Assembly (NCBI GenBank): GCA_014377665.1
Contig: JACMPF010000139.1
Span: 1 to 49,560, forward strand
DNA: 49,560 nucleotides
Source: Pedobacter sp.
Lineage (GTDB): Bacteria > Bacteroidota > Bacteroidia > Sphingobacteriales > Sphingobacteriaceae
Direction of reading: 5' to 3'
Made by a program: the position numbers and the translations under genes. Positions within the stretch are counted from its first letter, which is position 1, and every line of letters starts with the position of its first letter. The notes beneath the pieces are model-generated. The model had not been told where the DNA came from, did no database searches, and saw only the letters and a program-made list of their open reading frames with translations. Shown here one piece after another: positions 42,183 to 49,560 of the stretch.

Positions 42183-43049
42183 ATGGCTAAAGATACATTT
42201 TTATACCGAAAGAGCACACTCAACCTGCAAGGAAAACTAGTAGATCTAGCCATTCCATCGGTCATGGCAATTCTTAATATCACGCCTGATTCCTTCTTTA
42301 AAAGGAGTAGCGTCGTCAGTATTGATGACGCTTTTTTTCGGATCGAAGAATATCTTAATGAGGGTGCAAAGTTCATTGATTTGGGTGCCTATTCTTCCAG
42401 ACCTGGTGCAACCGATATCACCGCCGATGAAGAACTGCAGCGACTCATCCCATTTGTCGAAGCTATAAATAAGAGGTTTCCTGAGGCAGTACTTTCCATT
42501 GACACTTTTCGCGCAAAGGTCGCGAAAACTGCCATTGAAGCTGGCGCACATATAATTAACGACATAAGTGCAGGTAGCCTAGATGAGGAAATGTTTGATA
42601 CCATAGCGGTATTAAATGTTCCCTACATCATAATGCACATGAAAGGCAATCCTCAGAATATGCAGGACTTTGCCCATTACAAAAACATCAGCATCGAGGT
42701 TTCAAATTATTTCAGTGCTAAAATTGCAAAGCTTCGCTCCCTGGGGGTAAAAGACGTCATTATTGACCCCGGTTTCGGGTTTTCAAAAACCATCGATCAT
42801 AATTATGAGCTATTGCAGCACTTAGAAGATCTCCATATTTTCGGTCTCCCTATTCTAGTTGGCGTTTCCCGGAAAGGCATGATCCATAAGTTTCTGAAAA
42901 CAACGGCCACAGCCGCATTGAATGGAACGAGCGTACTGAACACTATAGCCCTGTTAAAAGGCGCTAACATCCTTAGAGTTCATGATGTTCAAGAAGCTAA
43001 GGAATGCATCAATCTCGTCCGAAAGATGCAACAACAGTATTCTGATTAA
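42183..43049 (+). CDS. folP: Dihydropteroate synthase
   Basis: FolP condenses p-aminobenzoate with dihydropterin pyrophosphate in folate synthesis and is the target of sulfonamides. The 288-residue TIM barrel shows MAILNITPDSFF, the FIDLGAYSSRPGA loop, SIDTFRAKVA, IINDISAG, MHMKGNPQNMQ and DPGFGFSKT. All are family signatures, with no missing catalytic residue. It is 17 bases upstream of cdaA and likely co-transcribed with it, a frequent order in Bacteroidota. Confidence 0.96.
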   Translation: MAKDTFLYRKSTLNLQGKLVDLAIPSVMAILNITPDSFFKRSSVVSIDDAFFRIEEYLNEGAKFIDLGAYSSRPGATDITADEELQRLIPFVEAINKRFPEAVLSIDTFRAKVAKTAIEAGAHIINDISAGSLDEEMFDTIAVLNVPYIIMHMKGNPQNMQDFAHYKNISIEVSNYFSAKIAKLRSLGVKDVIIDPGFGFSKTIDHNYELLQHLEDLHIFGLPILVGVSRKGMIHKFLKTTATAALNGTSVLNTIALLKGANILRVHDVQEAKECINLVRKMQQQYSD

Positions 43050-43066
43050 TTTCCTACCTTGCATTA

Positions 43067-43858
43067 ATGAAAAGTTTAGACTTCGATTTTTTAAAGATCA
43101 CGCCAACATCGGTTATAGACATCGTTCTGGTTGCAATCTTAATTTACTACATCTATAGTCTTATCAAGAACACGCTGGCAGTAAATCTCCTGCTGGGTAT
43201 GATTATCATTCTTATCATCAAATTTGCAGTTGATGCGTTACAGATGGAGCTATTATCAACCATCATAAACAAATTTATAAGTGTAGGTCTAATAGCCCTT
43301 ATCGTCATATTTCAACCAGAAATCAGGCGGTTTCTGCTCCTAATTGGAAAGAACACTTTCTTACAAAAAAATAAGGCTTGGTGGGGGTATCTCTTCGGCA
43401 CAAAAGGAATTGAAAGAGATAACTTAGTGCGTATCAAGCCCATAATAGATGCTTGTAAAAGCATGAAGAAATCACGTACAGGAGCATTAATCGTGTTTGT
43501 TAAATTTTATGACGACCAGCTTTTTGCCAATAGCTGCGAAATCATAGAGTCCAAGATCTCTAAAAGATTGTTGGAGAGCATTTTTCAGAAATATAGTCCT
43601 CTGCATGATGGGGCTGTTGTAATCTCAGAAAATAAGATAAAGAGTGCCAGTTGCATCCTTCCGCTAACAGATAATGACCAATTACCTCCGCAGTTTGGCC
43701 TGCGTCACAGGGCAGGTATTGGCGTATCTGAAACAACTGATGCTGTAGCAGTAATTGTGTCTGAAGAAACAGGTGAAATAGCTTATGCCAAGCAAGGAAG
43801 GTTACGAATGAATGTGTCTTTTGGAGAATTGGAGAAACTACTTAATAAAGATTTCTAA
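43067..43858 (+). CDS. cdaA: Diadenylate cyclase CdaA (c-di-AMP synthase)
   Basis: CdaA joins two ATP into the second messenger c-di-AMP, which controls potassium and osmolyte balance and wall homeostasis. The 263-residue protein has three N-terminal helices (about 15-85) and a DAC domain with the catalytic DGA (181-183) and RHR (213-215) motifs. It is an inner-membrane protein with a cytoplasmic active site. The final codon directly abuts the stop of the convergent transglutaminase gene, leaving no terminator space. Confidence 0.95.
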   Translation: MKSLDFDFLKITPTSVIDIVLVAILIYYIYSLIKNTLAVNLLLGMIIILIIKFAVDALQMELLSTIINKFISVGLIALIVIFQPEIRRFLLLIGKNTFLQKNKAWWGYLFGTKGIERDNLVRIKPIIDACKSMKKSRTGALIVFVKFYDDQLFANSCEIIESKISKRLLESIFQKYSPLHDGAVVISENKIKSASCILPLTDNDQLPPQFGLRHRAGIGVSETTDAVAVIVSEETGEIAYAKQGRLRMNVSFGELEKLLNKDF

Positions 43859-44701
43859 TTAGTAATAAACATATCCTTGAGCTAAACTATCCGAATCAAA
43901 AGCTTCGAATTTTTCATCCAAGCAAGATATTGTAACTGCCATGCTCTTAAAGTTCAGGTTACCAAAGCTGCTGGCCAACGCAGTGTCTGTCGCATCGAAG
44001 CTCGTAGCGATCTTCACAAGGCCATTAATAGGCATCAGCTTCGTCGCATCTATAATCACCCAATGTCCTCCAAGGTAAACTTCAAAACAAGCATGGAAAT
44101 CTTGTGGAACCAATCGGTACGCATATCCTGTAAAATATCTTGCAGGAATAGTCATGGCTCTACACAAGGCTACGCCGAGATGCGCAAAATCTCTACAAAC
44201 CCCGATCTGTTCGTTCAGGGTATCATAAGCTGAAGTCTGCGCTGAAGTAACTCCTCCTTTATATTCCACGTTGTCATAAATCCAGTCTCTAATCGCCATC
44301 ACCTTTTCAAAAGTACTTTCAATAGATCCAAATTTATCGAACGCAAATTTATAAAGCTTGTCCGACTCACAATATCTGCTTGGGTTGAGGTAAGACAATA
44401 CCGAAACAGGCATCAAACTAATCTGAACATCGTCTAGTTGTCTGGCAGGAATAGTTTTGATTTGATTTTCTACGACGCCAGAATACGTAAAAACCACTTC
44501 TTGTGCTTGTGGAACTTCCAAAACTTTAAACCTTTTTTCGCCGGAATTAGCATACCATTCGTAGCTTTTTAAAACTATGTTACAATCAAATTTTTCTTCT
44601 AGCACACGCTGTCCCACAGTTTTAAATGGCTGGATATTTAAAATTAAGGTAGATGGAACAGTAGAATCGTATATTAGTTCGGCAAATACCTCAAATTTCA
44701 T
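43859..44701 (-). CDS. Transglutaminase-like cysteine peptidase
   Basis: A 280-residue protein with an N-terminal beta-rich domain (about 1-110) and a transglutaminase-like core. The triad is C169 in GVCRDFAHLG, H203 in DFHACFEV and D218 in VIIDATKL. No signal peptide is seen, so it is cytoplasmic. This family is repeatedly encoded beside Anbu peptidases, and here its ATG overlaps the Anbu stop (ATGA), implying tight co-expression. It may cleave or cross-link peptides or isopeptides; the true substrate is unknown. Confidence 0.9.
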   Translation of the reverse strand: MKFEVFAELIYDSTVPSTLILNIQPFKTVGQRVLEEKFDCNIVLKSYEWYANSGEKRFKVLEVPQAQEVVFTYSGVVENQIKTIPARQLDDVQISLMPVSVLSYLNPSRYCESDKLYKFAFDKFGSIESTFEKVMAIRDWIYDNVEYKGGVTSAQTSAYDTLNEQIGVCRDFAHLGVALCRAMTIPARYFTGYAYRLVPQDFHACFEVYLGGHWVIIDATKLMPINGLVKIATSFDATDTALASSFGNLNFKSMAVTISCLDEKFEAFDSDSLAQGYVYY

Positions 44702-45441
44702 ACGGTATCTTCGTTAGGTATGGGTAATTTACTAAATGCAGTATTCATCCATTCTTCAGAAATATTGTCCAGCGCCTTTTTAAGCTCCTCTGCCCATTGG
44801 TCAGAAATATGCTCCAGGTCTTTTTTGCCATAACGATGTTCAACCATACTGAAAGTATTATTTTGATATAGAGCTACATCGATTGGAAAATCTACATCAT
44901 TTGCGCTGGCTCTAGTAGAATCAAAAGACAAAAACCCGGTTTTTAACGCCAACTGCATACTGGAGTCACTTGTTAATGTTCTGTTTAAAATCGCCTTTCC
45001 ATGACCTGAGTTGCCAATAATAACAAAAGGTGCGCCTTCTCCCAGCTCTACCCAGTTTCCCTCGGGATACAGTAAAAATAACTTGTGCTCCTCATCATCC
45101 TTAAGCTGGCCGCCAATAATAGTATGCAGGTTAAATTTCAACCCACTTTTTTCAAGTTCAGCGCGGTCTTCCTGAGCAACTCGTTTTACCTGTGCGCCAA
45201 AAGCATTAACAGCCTTGTATAATTTGTCATGGGTTTCCCCTTCCTCAAGAAGTTCTTTGAAATATTGTACCGCCTTATCTCTTACAGAACGTAAGCCACT
45301 GGTCATGATAAACAGTGAGTACTTATCACGCTGCTCAATATAAACTTTTTTCTTTTGTGTGGTGTCCGTACCCGAAGTAATTCGAGTATCTGCTATTGCT
45401 ACCAAGCCCTCCTTAACCTTTATCGCTAAACAATATGTCAT
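44698..45441 (-). CDS. Anbu-type proteasome-like Ntn peptidase
   Basis: A 247-residue Ntn hydrolase of the Anbu ('ancestral beta subunit') group. I choose the ATG at 45441 over a TTG two codons earlier because it yields MTYCLAIK, so Met removal leaves Thr1 as nucleophile. Asp17 in IADTR and a lysine cluster about mature residues 29-32 complete the usual proteasome triad. Anbu proteins form large open rings; their protease activity and substrates are poorly defined. It is operonic with the transglutaminase-like gene. The ATP-grasp and alpha-E partners found in other Anbu operons are absent here. Confidence 0.88.
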   Translation of the reverse strand: MTYCLAIKVKEGLVAIADTRITSGTDTTQKKKVYIEQRDKYSLFIMTSGLRSVRDKAVQYFKELLEEGETHDKLYKAVNAFGAQVKRVAQEDRAELEKSGLKFNLHTIIGGQLKDDEEHKLFLLYPEGNWVELGEGAPFVIIGNSGHGKAILNRTLTSDSSMQLALKTGFLSFDSTRASANDVDFPIDVALYQNNTFSMVEHRYGKKDLEHISDQWAEELKKALDNISEEWMNTAFSKLPIPNEDTV

Positions 45442-45444
45442 AGT

Positions 45445-45452
45445 CAAATATA
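45445..45452 (-). promoter_or_regulatory. -7 element very close to the Anbu start
   Basis: On the minus strand TATATTTG matches TAnnTTTG exactly, ending three bases before the chosen ATG. Transcription from it would give a leaderless or nearly leaderless mRNA. No TTG is found at 19-21 bases upstream, so it could be coincidence in AT-rich sequence. Confidence 0.4.
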
Positions 45453-45621
45453 ACTAATCCGACCTAAAAAACTGAGCACTGAAGGTTTTATTTGCGTAGA
45501 ATTTGTGACGGTTTTATCCTAAAAACAACAATTCTCTTATTATGAATTTCCAAGATGACTTATTATTTCATACTTTGTGAGGAATAACTACATTGGAGTC
45601 TCAGGGATAGGACCAGCAATA

Positions 45622-47988
45622 ATGATTTTTAAAACTTTTAATGCCTTATTTTTAACATTCGTCTTGTTTGTTGGCTCCTCATACTCGCAAGTAACGGGAG
45701 CTCAACCGCCAGATGCTGATGGTATTATCGACCTGCGTAACGAATCTTTCGAAAATAATTACGAGATAAAAGGAAGATGGGGATTCTTTTGGAGCATGCT
45801 GGTTGCCCCGGAGGACTCCACTACCAAGGCACAGCAATATGTGCAGTTCCCAAATAGATGGACAAATTATAAATCCTTCGAAAGAAAACTACCTGCGTTT
45901 GGTTATGCCTCCTATAAAGTGACTATTTTGCTTCCTAAAAACAGTGAACAGCTTAGGTTCGCCATGCCAGAAACTTATACTGCATATTCGTTATTTTTCA
46001 ATGGCAAATTAGTTGCAGCTAATGGTAAGGTAAGTACGTCTACAGATCATTTTGTTCCACATTGGCAATATAAAGCAGTTGATATTCCCAAGGATACAGA
46101 AAAACTCGAGATCCTGTTACAGATAGCCAATTTTGTTCATAGTAAAGGTGGCATAAGCAAATCTCCTTCAATAGGCAAAAAAATAAACATAGAATTTCAG
46201 CGCCGTAGTGCCGAAGCCATTGATTACGTGCTCTTCGGTTGTCTCATTATGGGCAGTATGTTTTTTATCAGCCTGTATTTGCTTGGAAACCGCGATAAGG
46301 CAATTTTGATGTTTACTATATACTCTTTGATATATAGCTACCGCATAATTGGTTCAGAGAATTATGTGCTACATACCATTTTCCCGAATCTAAATTGGTT
46401 TTTAACTGCGCGTTTAGAATATATGAGTTTGTTCCTAAGCATCGGCGTCTTTGCGCTTTACACGAAATACCTCTACCCTTTAGACATCAATAAAAATGTC
46501 GTGGAGATTATAAGTATCATATGCTTCACCTTCGCTTTTGCCACATTATGCATTGCACCTATATTTTTCACACAATTGATCAACCCATTTCTAGTCGTGA
46601 TGGTGTTCTGTGTTTTTTATGTGCCTTATGTCTATATTTTGGCATTCATTAACAAGCGCCCGGGAGCTATTTATGCCTTATTGAGCTCGCTTGCATTAAT
46701 GTTTGTATTCCTCCTTACATTACTTCGTTATTGGATGATCATTTCTGACTGGCAGCTAGCGACATTCTTCTGCTATATATTCTTCTTCTTCATGCAGTCG
46801 TTGATTCTGTCTCACCGTGTATCATTTGCCCTAAAGTTGGCGACAACACAAGCAGAGGAAGGTCTGTTAGTGAAAAGTGAGTTTTTGAGCACCATGAGTC
46901 ACGAAATCAGAACACCACTGAACGCAGTAATTGGAATGAGCCACCTACTTTTAAAGGACAATCCGAGAAAGGACCAAATAGAATATCTGGATGTTATGCT
47001 ATTTTCAGCAAACAACCTGTTGTCAATTGTAAATGATATCCTGGACTATACTAAAATCGAAGCCGGAAAAGTTACTTTTGAGCATATTGAAATGGATATC
47101 GCCTCCATTGTCAGAAATATTGTTAGCGGTCTGCAGGGTTCCGCGACAGATAAGGGAATTAGCCTAAACCTTAGTGTGGATGATGCACTGAACAATAAAC
47201 TGCTTGGGGATCCCACCCGAACTACCCAGGTAATTACCAATCTGGTACACAACGCCATCAAGTTTACCCAAAAAGGCCAGGTGCAGGTAGGGATTGAGGT
47301 GGCCAACCAGAATGAAAGAACAGCCACGCTTAATATTTACGTTAAGGATACCGGTATCGGAATCTCGGAAGACAAACAAAAAATCATATTTGAGCGTTTC
47401 ACCCAAGCAGATTCGTCAACCTCAAGAGGTTTTGGAGGCACTGGTTTAGGTTTAGCTATTTCAAAAAAAATCCTGGAATTGCAAAAATCTTCCCTTAAAT
47501 TGATCAGTCAGGAAGGCAGCGGCTCCACATTCTACTTTATTCAGATTTTTGAAAAGAGCACAAAAGAAGTTGGGAGGCAGAATACCGAAGCACTACCCGA
47601 TGAGGTTAATAAACCGCTAACCGGGATTCATATTTTACTTGTTGAAGACAACCTGATGAATGTAATTGTTGCCCAGAAATATCTTGAAAGATGGGGAGCA
47701 ACAATTGATGTGGCACATAATGGACTTGAAGGGCTTAACATGGTTAACCCAAAGATCCACAAACTAGTACTAATCGATTTACACATGCCTATTATGGATG
47801 GCTATGAGGCAACCAGAAATATGCGTTCCAGAGGAATCAATATTCCAATAATAGCACTGACCGCTAATCTTCCTAATGAAATTGCTCAGCAAGTGAAAGA
47901 TGCTGGTATGGATGACTTTGTAGTAAAGCCCTTTCTTCCAGATGAGCTTTACCGAAAAGTACTACATTTCAGCGCAGGAGAAAACTAG
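45622..47988 (+). CDS. Hybrid sensor histidine kinase/response regulator, 7TMR-DISM type
   Basis: With the ATG at 45622 the protein has 788 residues and a signal peptide ending SSYSQ; an upstream GTG would bury it. A periplasmic beta-sandwich sensor (about 25-190) is followed by seven helices (about 195-400), a HisKA domain with the phospho-histidine H427 in MSHEIRTPLN, an ATPase domain with DTGIGI and GGTGLGLAIS, and a receiver with D719 in LIDLHMP. The sensor and seven-helix layout matches 7TMR-DISM receptors that bind small ligands. There is no DNA-binding domain, so a partner phosphotransfer or output protein lies elsewhere. A terminator follows directly. Confidence 0.92.
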   Translation: MIFKTFNALFLTFVLFVGSSYSQVTGAQPPDADGIIDLRNESFENNYEIKGRWGFFWSMLVAPEDSTTKAQQYVQFPNRWTNYKSFERKLPAFGYASYKVTILLPKNSEQLRFAMPETYTAYSLFFNGKLVAANGKVSTSTDHFVPHWQYKAVDIPKDTEKLEILLQIANFVHSKGGISKSPSIGKKINIEFQRRSAEAIDYVLFGCLIMGSMFFISLYLLGNRDKAILMFTIYSLIYSYRIIGSENYVLHTIFPNLNWFLTARLEYMSLFLSIGVFALYTKYLYPLDINKNVVEIISIICFTFAFATLCIAPIFFTQLINPFLVVMVFCVFYVPYVYILAFINKRPGAIYALLSSLALMFVFLLTLLRYWMIISDWQLATFFCYIFFFFMQSLILSHRVSFALKLATTQAEEGLLVKSEFLSTMSHEIRTPLNAVIGMSHLLLKDNPRKDQIEYLDVMLFSANNLLSIVNDILDYTKIEAGKVTFEHIEMDIASIVRNIVSGLQGSATDKGISLNLSVDDALNNKLLGDPTRTTQVITNLVHNAIKFTQKGQVQVGIEVANQNERTATLNIYVKDTGIGISEDKQKIIFERFTQADSSTSRGFGGTGLGLAISKKILELQKSSLKLISQEGSGSTFYFIQIFEKSTKEVGRQNTEALPDEVNKPLTGIHILLVEDNLMNVIVAQKYLERWGATIDVAHNGLEGLNMVNPKIHKLVLIDLHMPIMDGYEATRNMRSRGINIPIIALTANLPNEIAQQVKDAGMDDFVVKPFLPDELYRKVLHFSAGEN

Positions 47989-47990
47989 TG

Positions 47991-48031
47991 CAAAAAAAGG
48001 CCGCTGATACATATTCGTTACAGCGGCCTTT
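47991..48031. terminator. Bidirectional terminator between kinase and bacilliredoxin
   Basis: AAAGGCCGCTG and CAGCGGCCTTT form a perfect 11-bp stem with a 14-base loop. The A-run on the left serves the minus-strand gene and the short T-run on the right serves the kinase gene. Confidence 0.85.
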
Positions 48032-48048
48032 CAGGTTAAAGCATTTTA

Positions 48049-48459
48049 CTAGCAGTACTGATCGAAAGCACCAACTAGACTATCTGCGATCATTTGAGCC
48101 GGGCGACCTTCAATTTGATGACGCTCGATCATGTGAACAAGTTTACCATTTTTAAATAACGCCATTGCGGGTGATGATGGAGGAAAAGGCATCATGTAAC
48201 CTCTTGCTCTATCAACTGCCTCTTTTTCCATACCAGCGAAAACAGTTATTAATTTATCAGGATGTTTATCATTAGCTGCTGCTAGTCTCGCTGCTGGACG
48301 AGCATTAGCCGCCGCACAACCACAAACTGAATTAACAACAACAAGAACGGTTCCTTCAGCAGCAATCGCATTGTCAACATCAGCAGCGGTTTTCATCTCT
48401 TCAAAACCAACTATTGTCAATTCTGCACGCATCGGTTCAACTAAATATTCTGGATACAT
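48049..48459 (-). CDS. BrxA/BrxB family bacilliredoxin
   Basis: A 136-residue thioredoxin-fold protein of the YphP/YqiW group. The CGC active site in NSVCGCAAANARPA and the MPFPPSSPAMALF proline loop are diagnostic. In Firmicutes these proteins remove bacillithiol from oxidised protein cysteines. Many Bacteroidota also make bacillithiol, so the same role is reasonable here. It is cytoplasmic, a single-gene unit with its own near-consensus promoter, and ends at a shared terminator. Confidence 0.93.
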   Translation of the reverse strand: MYPEYLVEPMRAELTIVGFEEMKTAADVDNAIAAEGTVLVVVNSVCGCAAANARPAARLAAANDKHPDKLITVFAGMEKEAVDRARGYMMPFPPSSPAMALFKNGKLVHMIERHQIEGRPAQMIADSLVGAFDQYC

Positions 48460-48492
48460 ATTATTAAATTTTGATTATCTCTTTTGAATGTG

Positions 48493-48523
48493 TAAAGGTA
48501 CAGCCCTAAAGAACAGTATCAAA
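48493..48523 (-). promoter_or_regulatory. Bacteroidota promoter of the bacilliredoxin gene
   Basis: On the minus strand TTTG (48523-48520), a 19-base spacer and TACCTTTA (48500-48493) match TTTG/TAnnTTTG except for the final A. The leader to the ATG at 48459 would be roughly 25-30 bases. Confidence 0.6.
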
Positions 48524-48587
48524 GCATTCTACATGCCCTGATACAGTTTTTACCTTAAAATTACGATGATCAAAGCGTAACAACCTT

Positions 48588-49028
48588 TTACTGGCTCTTC
48601 ATTCCTTCGAGTACTTCTTTCATATGTTGTGGATCCTGCAAAGCAGCAAATCCGAAAAACATTACGATTGCCACTATAAACAGAACATATAGCACACTTA
48701 ATATCAAAGCAATAATGGAGCAAATTCTCCCCGCTTTTGAGTTTTTATAAGAACTCTCGGTATACGCGTCCGGATTGTTTTTGTATAAGGCCAAATCCTT
48801 GTTCCCAAGAACAAGACCGATGATACCCAAAATAAGTCCAGGTACACCATAGCAGCAGCAAGACAATATTGCCAGGATGCCTAAAACCAAAACAGGGGTG
48901 CTATTTGGCAGTGACATTTGCCCAAATTGTCCGTGTGGGGTAACTGGTGGTACTTGCTGTGAAAAGTCCGATGGCTTAGGATTAGGTGTGAATTCTGGTT
49001 CTTGACCAGGCACTTGATTTTCTGACAT
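48588..49028 (-). CDS. CCC-motif membrane protein (DUF4190-like)
   Basis: A 146-residue protein with a Pro/Gln-rich cytoplasmic head (1-45) and two membrane segments. The first contains the triple cysteine in ILSCCCYGVPGLILGIIGLVLG (split by the turn at VPG), and the second is near 105-130. The family is widespread in Bacteroidota but of unknown function. It begins 4 bases after the DUF2752 gene and is almost surely co-transcribed with it. Confidence 0.85.
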   Translation of the reverse strand: MSENQVPGQEPEFTPNPKPSDFSQQVPPVTPHGQFGQMSLPNSTPVLVLGILAILSCCCYGVPGLILGIIGLVLGNKDLALYKNNPDAYTESSYKNSKAGRICSIIALILSVLYVLFIVAIVMFFGFAALQDPQHMKEVLEGMKSQ

Positions 49029-49032
49029 AAGG

Positions 49033-49359
49033 TTAATTTAAATTACGGGTGTATATTTTGTATGAATAGTTAAGTAGAATGATTAGTGCGATAAGCGCGT
49101 AGGCAATTTTGATAAGGAATGCTCCATGTTTAAAATCAAACTTTAGATGAGCAGGAACAAATAGCACCAATGCGATGATTGGCATGGAAGCAGGGTAAAG
49201 CTGGAAAGAATGGTTTAGATCACCTTTGACCAATGCAATAACCGAGCGTTGAAAGCCACAACCTGGACAATCAAGGCCAGTATGGCTCTTGAATGGACAG
49301 GAAAGTAAATGTGCTTCCAGCCAGTTTATTAACCCAAGAAATGTAACGAACAGAGACAT
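49033..49359 (-). CDS. DUF2752 membrane protein
   Basis: With the ATG at 49359 it has 108 residues; a TTG at 49398 would add 13 residues of little hydrophobicity and is less likely. It has a conserved luminal-type motif, CPFKSHTGLDCPGCGFQRS, followed by two or three membrane helices. The paired cysteines (CPGCG) suggest metal binding or a disulfide. DUF2752 has no proven function. It forms a two-gene operon with the CCC-motif protein. Confidence 0.85.
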   Translation of the reverse strand: MSLFVTFLGLINWLEAHLLSCPFKSHTGLDCPGCGFQRSVIALVKGDLNHSFQLYPASMPIIALVLFVPAHLKFDFKHGAFLIKIAYALIALIILLNYSYKIYTRNLN

Positions 49360-49492
49360 GAGGGAACTGCGTATTTTATTCGTTACTAAATTATACAATT
49401 AGTTGACAAATAAAATATCATCTCGAATTTATTATCTTCCACATTATCAGCATGATGCATGAACACCAAAAGATTTACTTTAGCTGCCAACT

Positions 49493-49524
49493 TTTGAAAT
49501 TGGTCAAAGTAATCCCTACTTTTG
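49493..49524 (+). promoter_or_regulatory. Consensus Bacteroidota promoter
   Basis: TTTG (49493-49496), a 20-base spacer and TACTTTTG (49517-49524) match the full Bacteroidota sigma consensus. It should drive the gene starting at 49548. Confidence 0.8.
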
Positions 49525-49547
49525 CCAAACAATTAATCATAAAAAAT

Positions 49548-49560
49548 ATGTCATCAGTAG
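49548..49560 (+). CDS. First codons of a gene cut by the window end
   Basis: ATG TCA TCA GTA opens at 49548, 24 bases after a perfect -7 element and in an A-rich leader typical of Bacteroidota starts. Only four codons are visible (MSSV), so nothing can be said of the product. Confidence 0.6.

Noticed and set aside
42246-42604. Open frames antisense to folP
   Set aside because: They mirror codon structure of a clear, full-length folP and have no family signature.
1-49560. CRISPR array, rRNA, tRNA, phage or defence genes
   Set aside because: No regularly spaced repeats, RNA gene signatures or hallmark proteins were found.

Overview
The window looks like a chromosomal segment from a Bacteroidota bacterium, most likely a Sphingobacteriaceae member such as Pedobacter or a close relative. 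The evidence is a SusC/SusD pair with a membrane-tethered beta-propeller regulator, several promoters of the Bacteroidota type (TTTG or TTG, 19-21 bases, TAnnTTTG), few recognisable Shine-Dalgarno sites, and families largely confined to this phylum (BT_3928 family, DUF1599, CCC-motif membrane protein). Genus is inferred from general protein character, not from a search. No rRNA, tRNA, CRISPR array, transposase or phage gene was seen.

Layout. 1-4.5 kb: a DUF2007 zinc-ribbon protein, a GH1 beta-glucosidase and a membrane-anchored MutS-like ATPase (all minus), then rlmH and a 42-residue membrane peptide (plus). 4.5-6.6 kb: a secreted GH5-like hydrolase (minus) diverging from trhO. 6.6-21.2 kb: a polysaccharide utilisation locus (PUL) with a one-component membrane regulator, SusC (broken by a one-base deletion), SusD, a LamG lipoprotein, two paralogous GH144-type enzymes, an SGNH esterase and a GH3 beta-glucosidase. 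The predicted target is beta-1,2-glucan: endo-cleavage outside, sophorose-type products and deacylation in the periplasm, and final hydrolysis to glucose by GH3. 21.2-23 kb: yebC and an SDR-type threonine dehydrogenase (minus).

23.0-23.8 kb is gene-poor and may hold a decayed gene. 23.8-31.8 kb is a seven-to-eight-gene operon for oxidative sugar breakdown: a cytoplasmic Gfo/Idh oxidoreductase and TIM-barrel isomerase, a lipoprotein cytochrome c, a Tat-exported Gfo/Idh oxidoreductase, a DUF1080 (3-keto-glycoside lyase/hydrolase) lipoprotein, an MFS importer and two Tat-exported TIM-barrel proteins. It resembles the 3-keto-glycoside pathway known from Bacteroides, with a periplasmic and a cytoplasmic half.

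31.9-42.2 kb is mostly housekeeping: asd; a dacB-GH20-truA-M28 operon; and a minus-strand operon of DUF1599, a BT_3928 family protein, an orphan ABC permease and aroK. 42.2-45.5 kb: folP-cdaA (plus), then an Anbu proteasome-like peptidase overlapping a transglutaminase-like protein (minus). 45.6-49.6 kb: a hybrid histidine kinase, a bacilliredoxin, two small membrane proteins, and the promoter and first codons of a gene that leaves the window.
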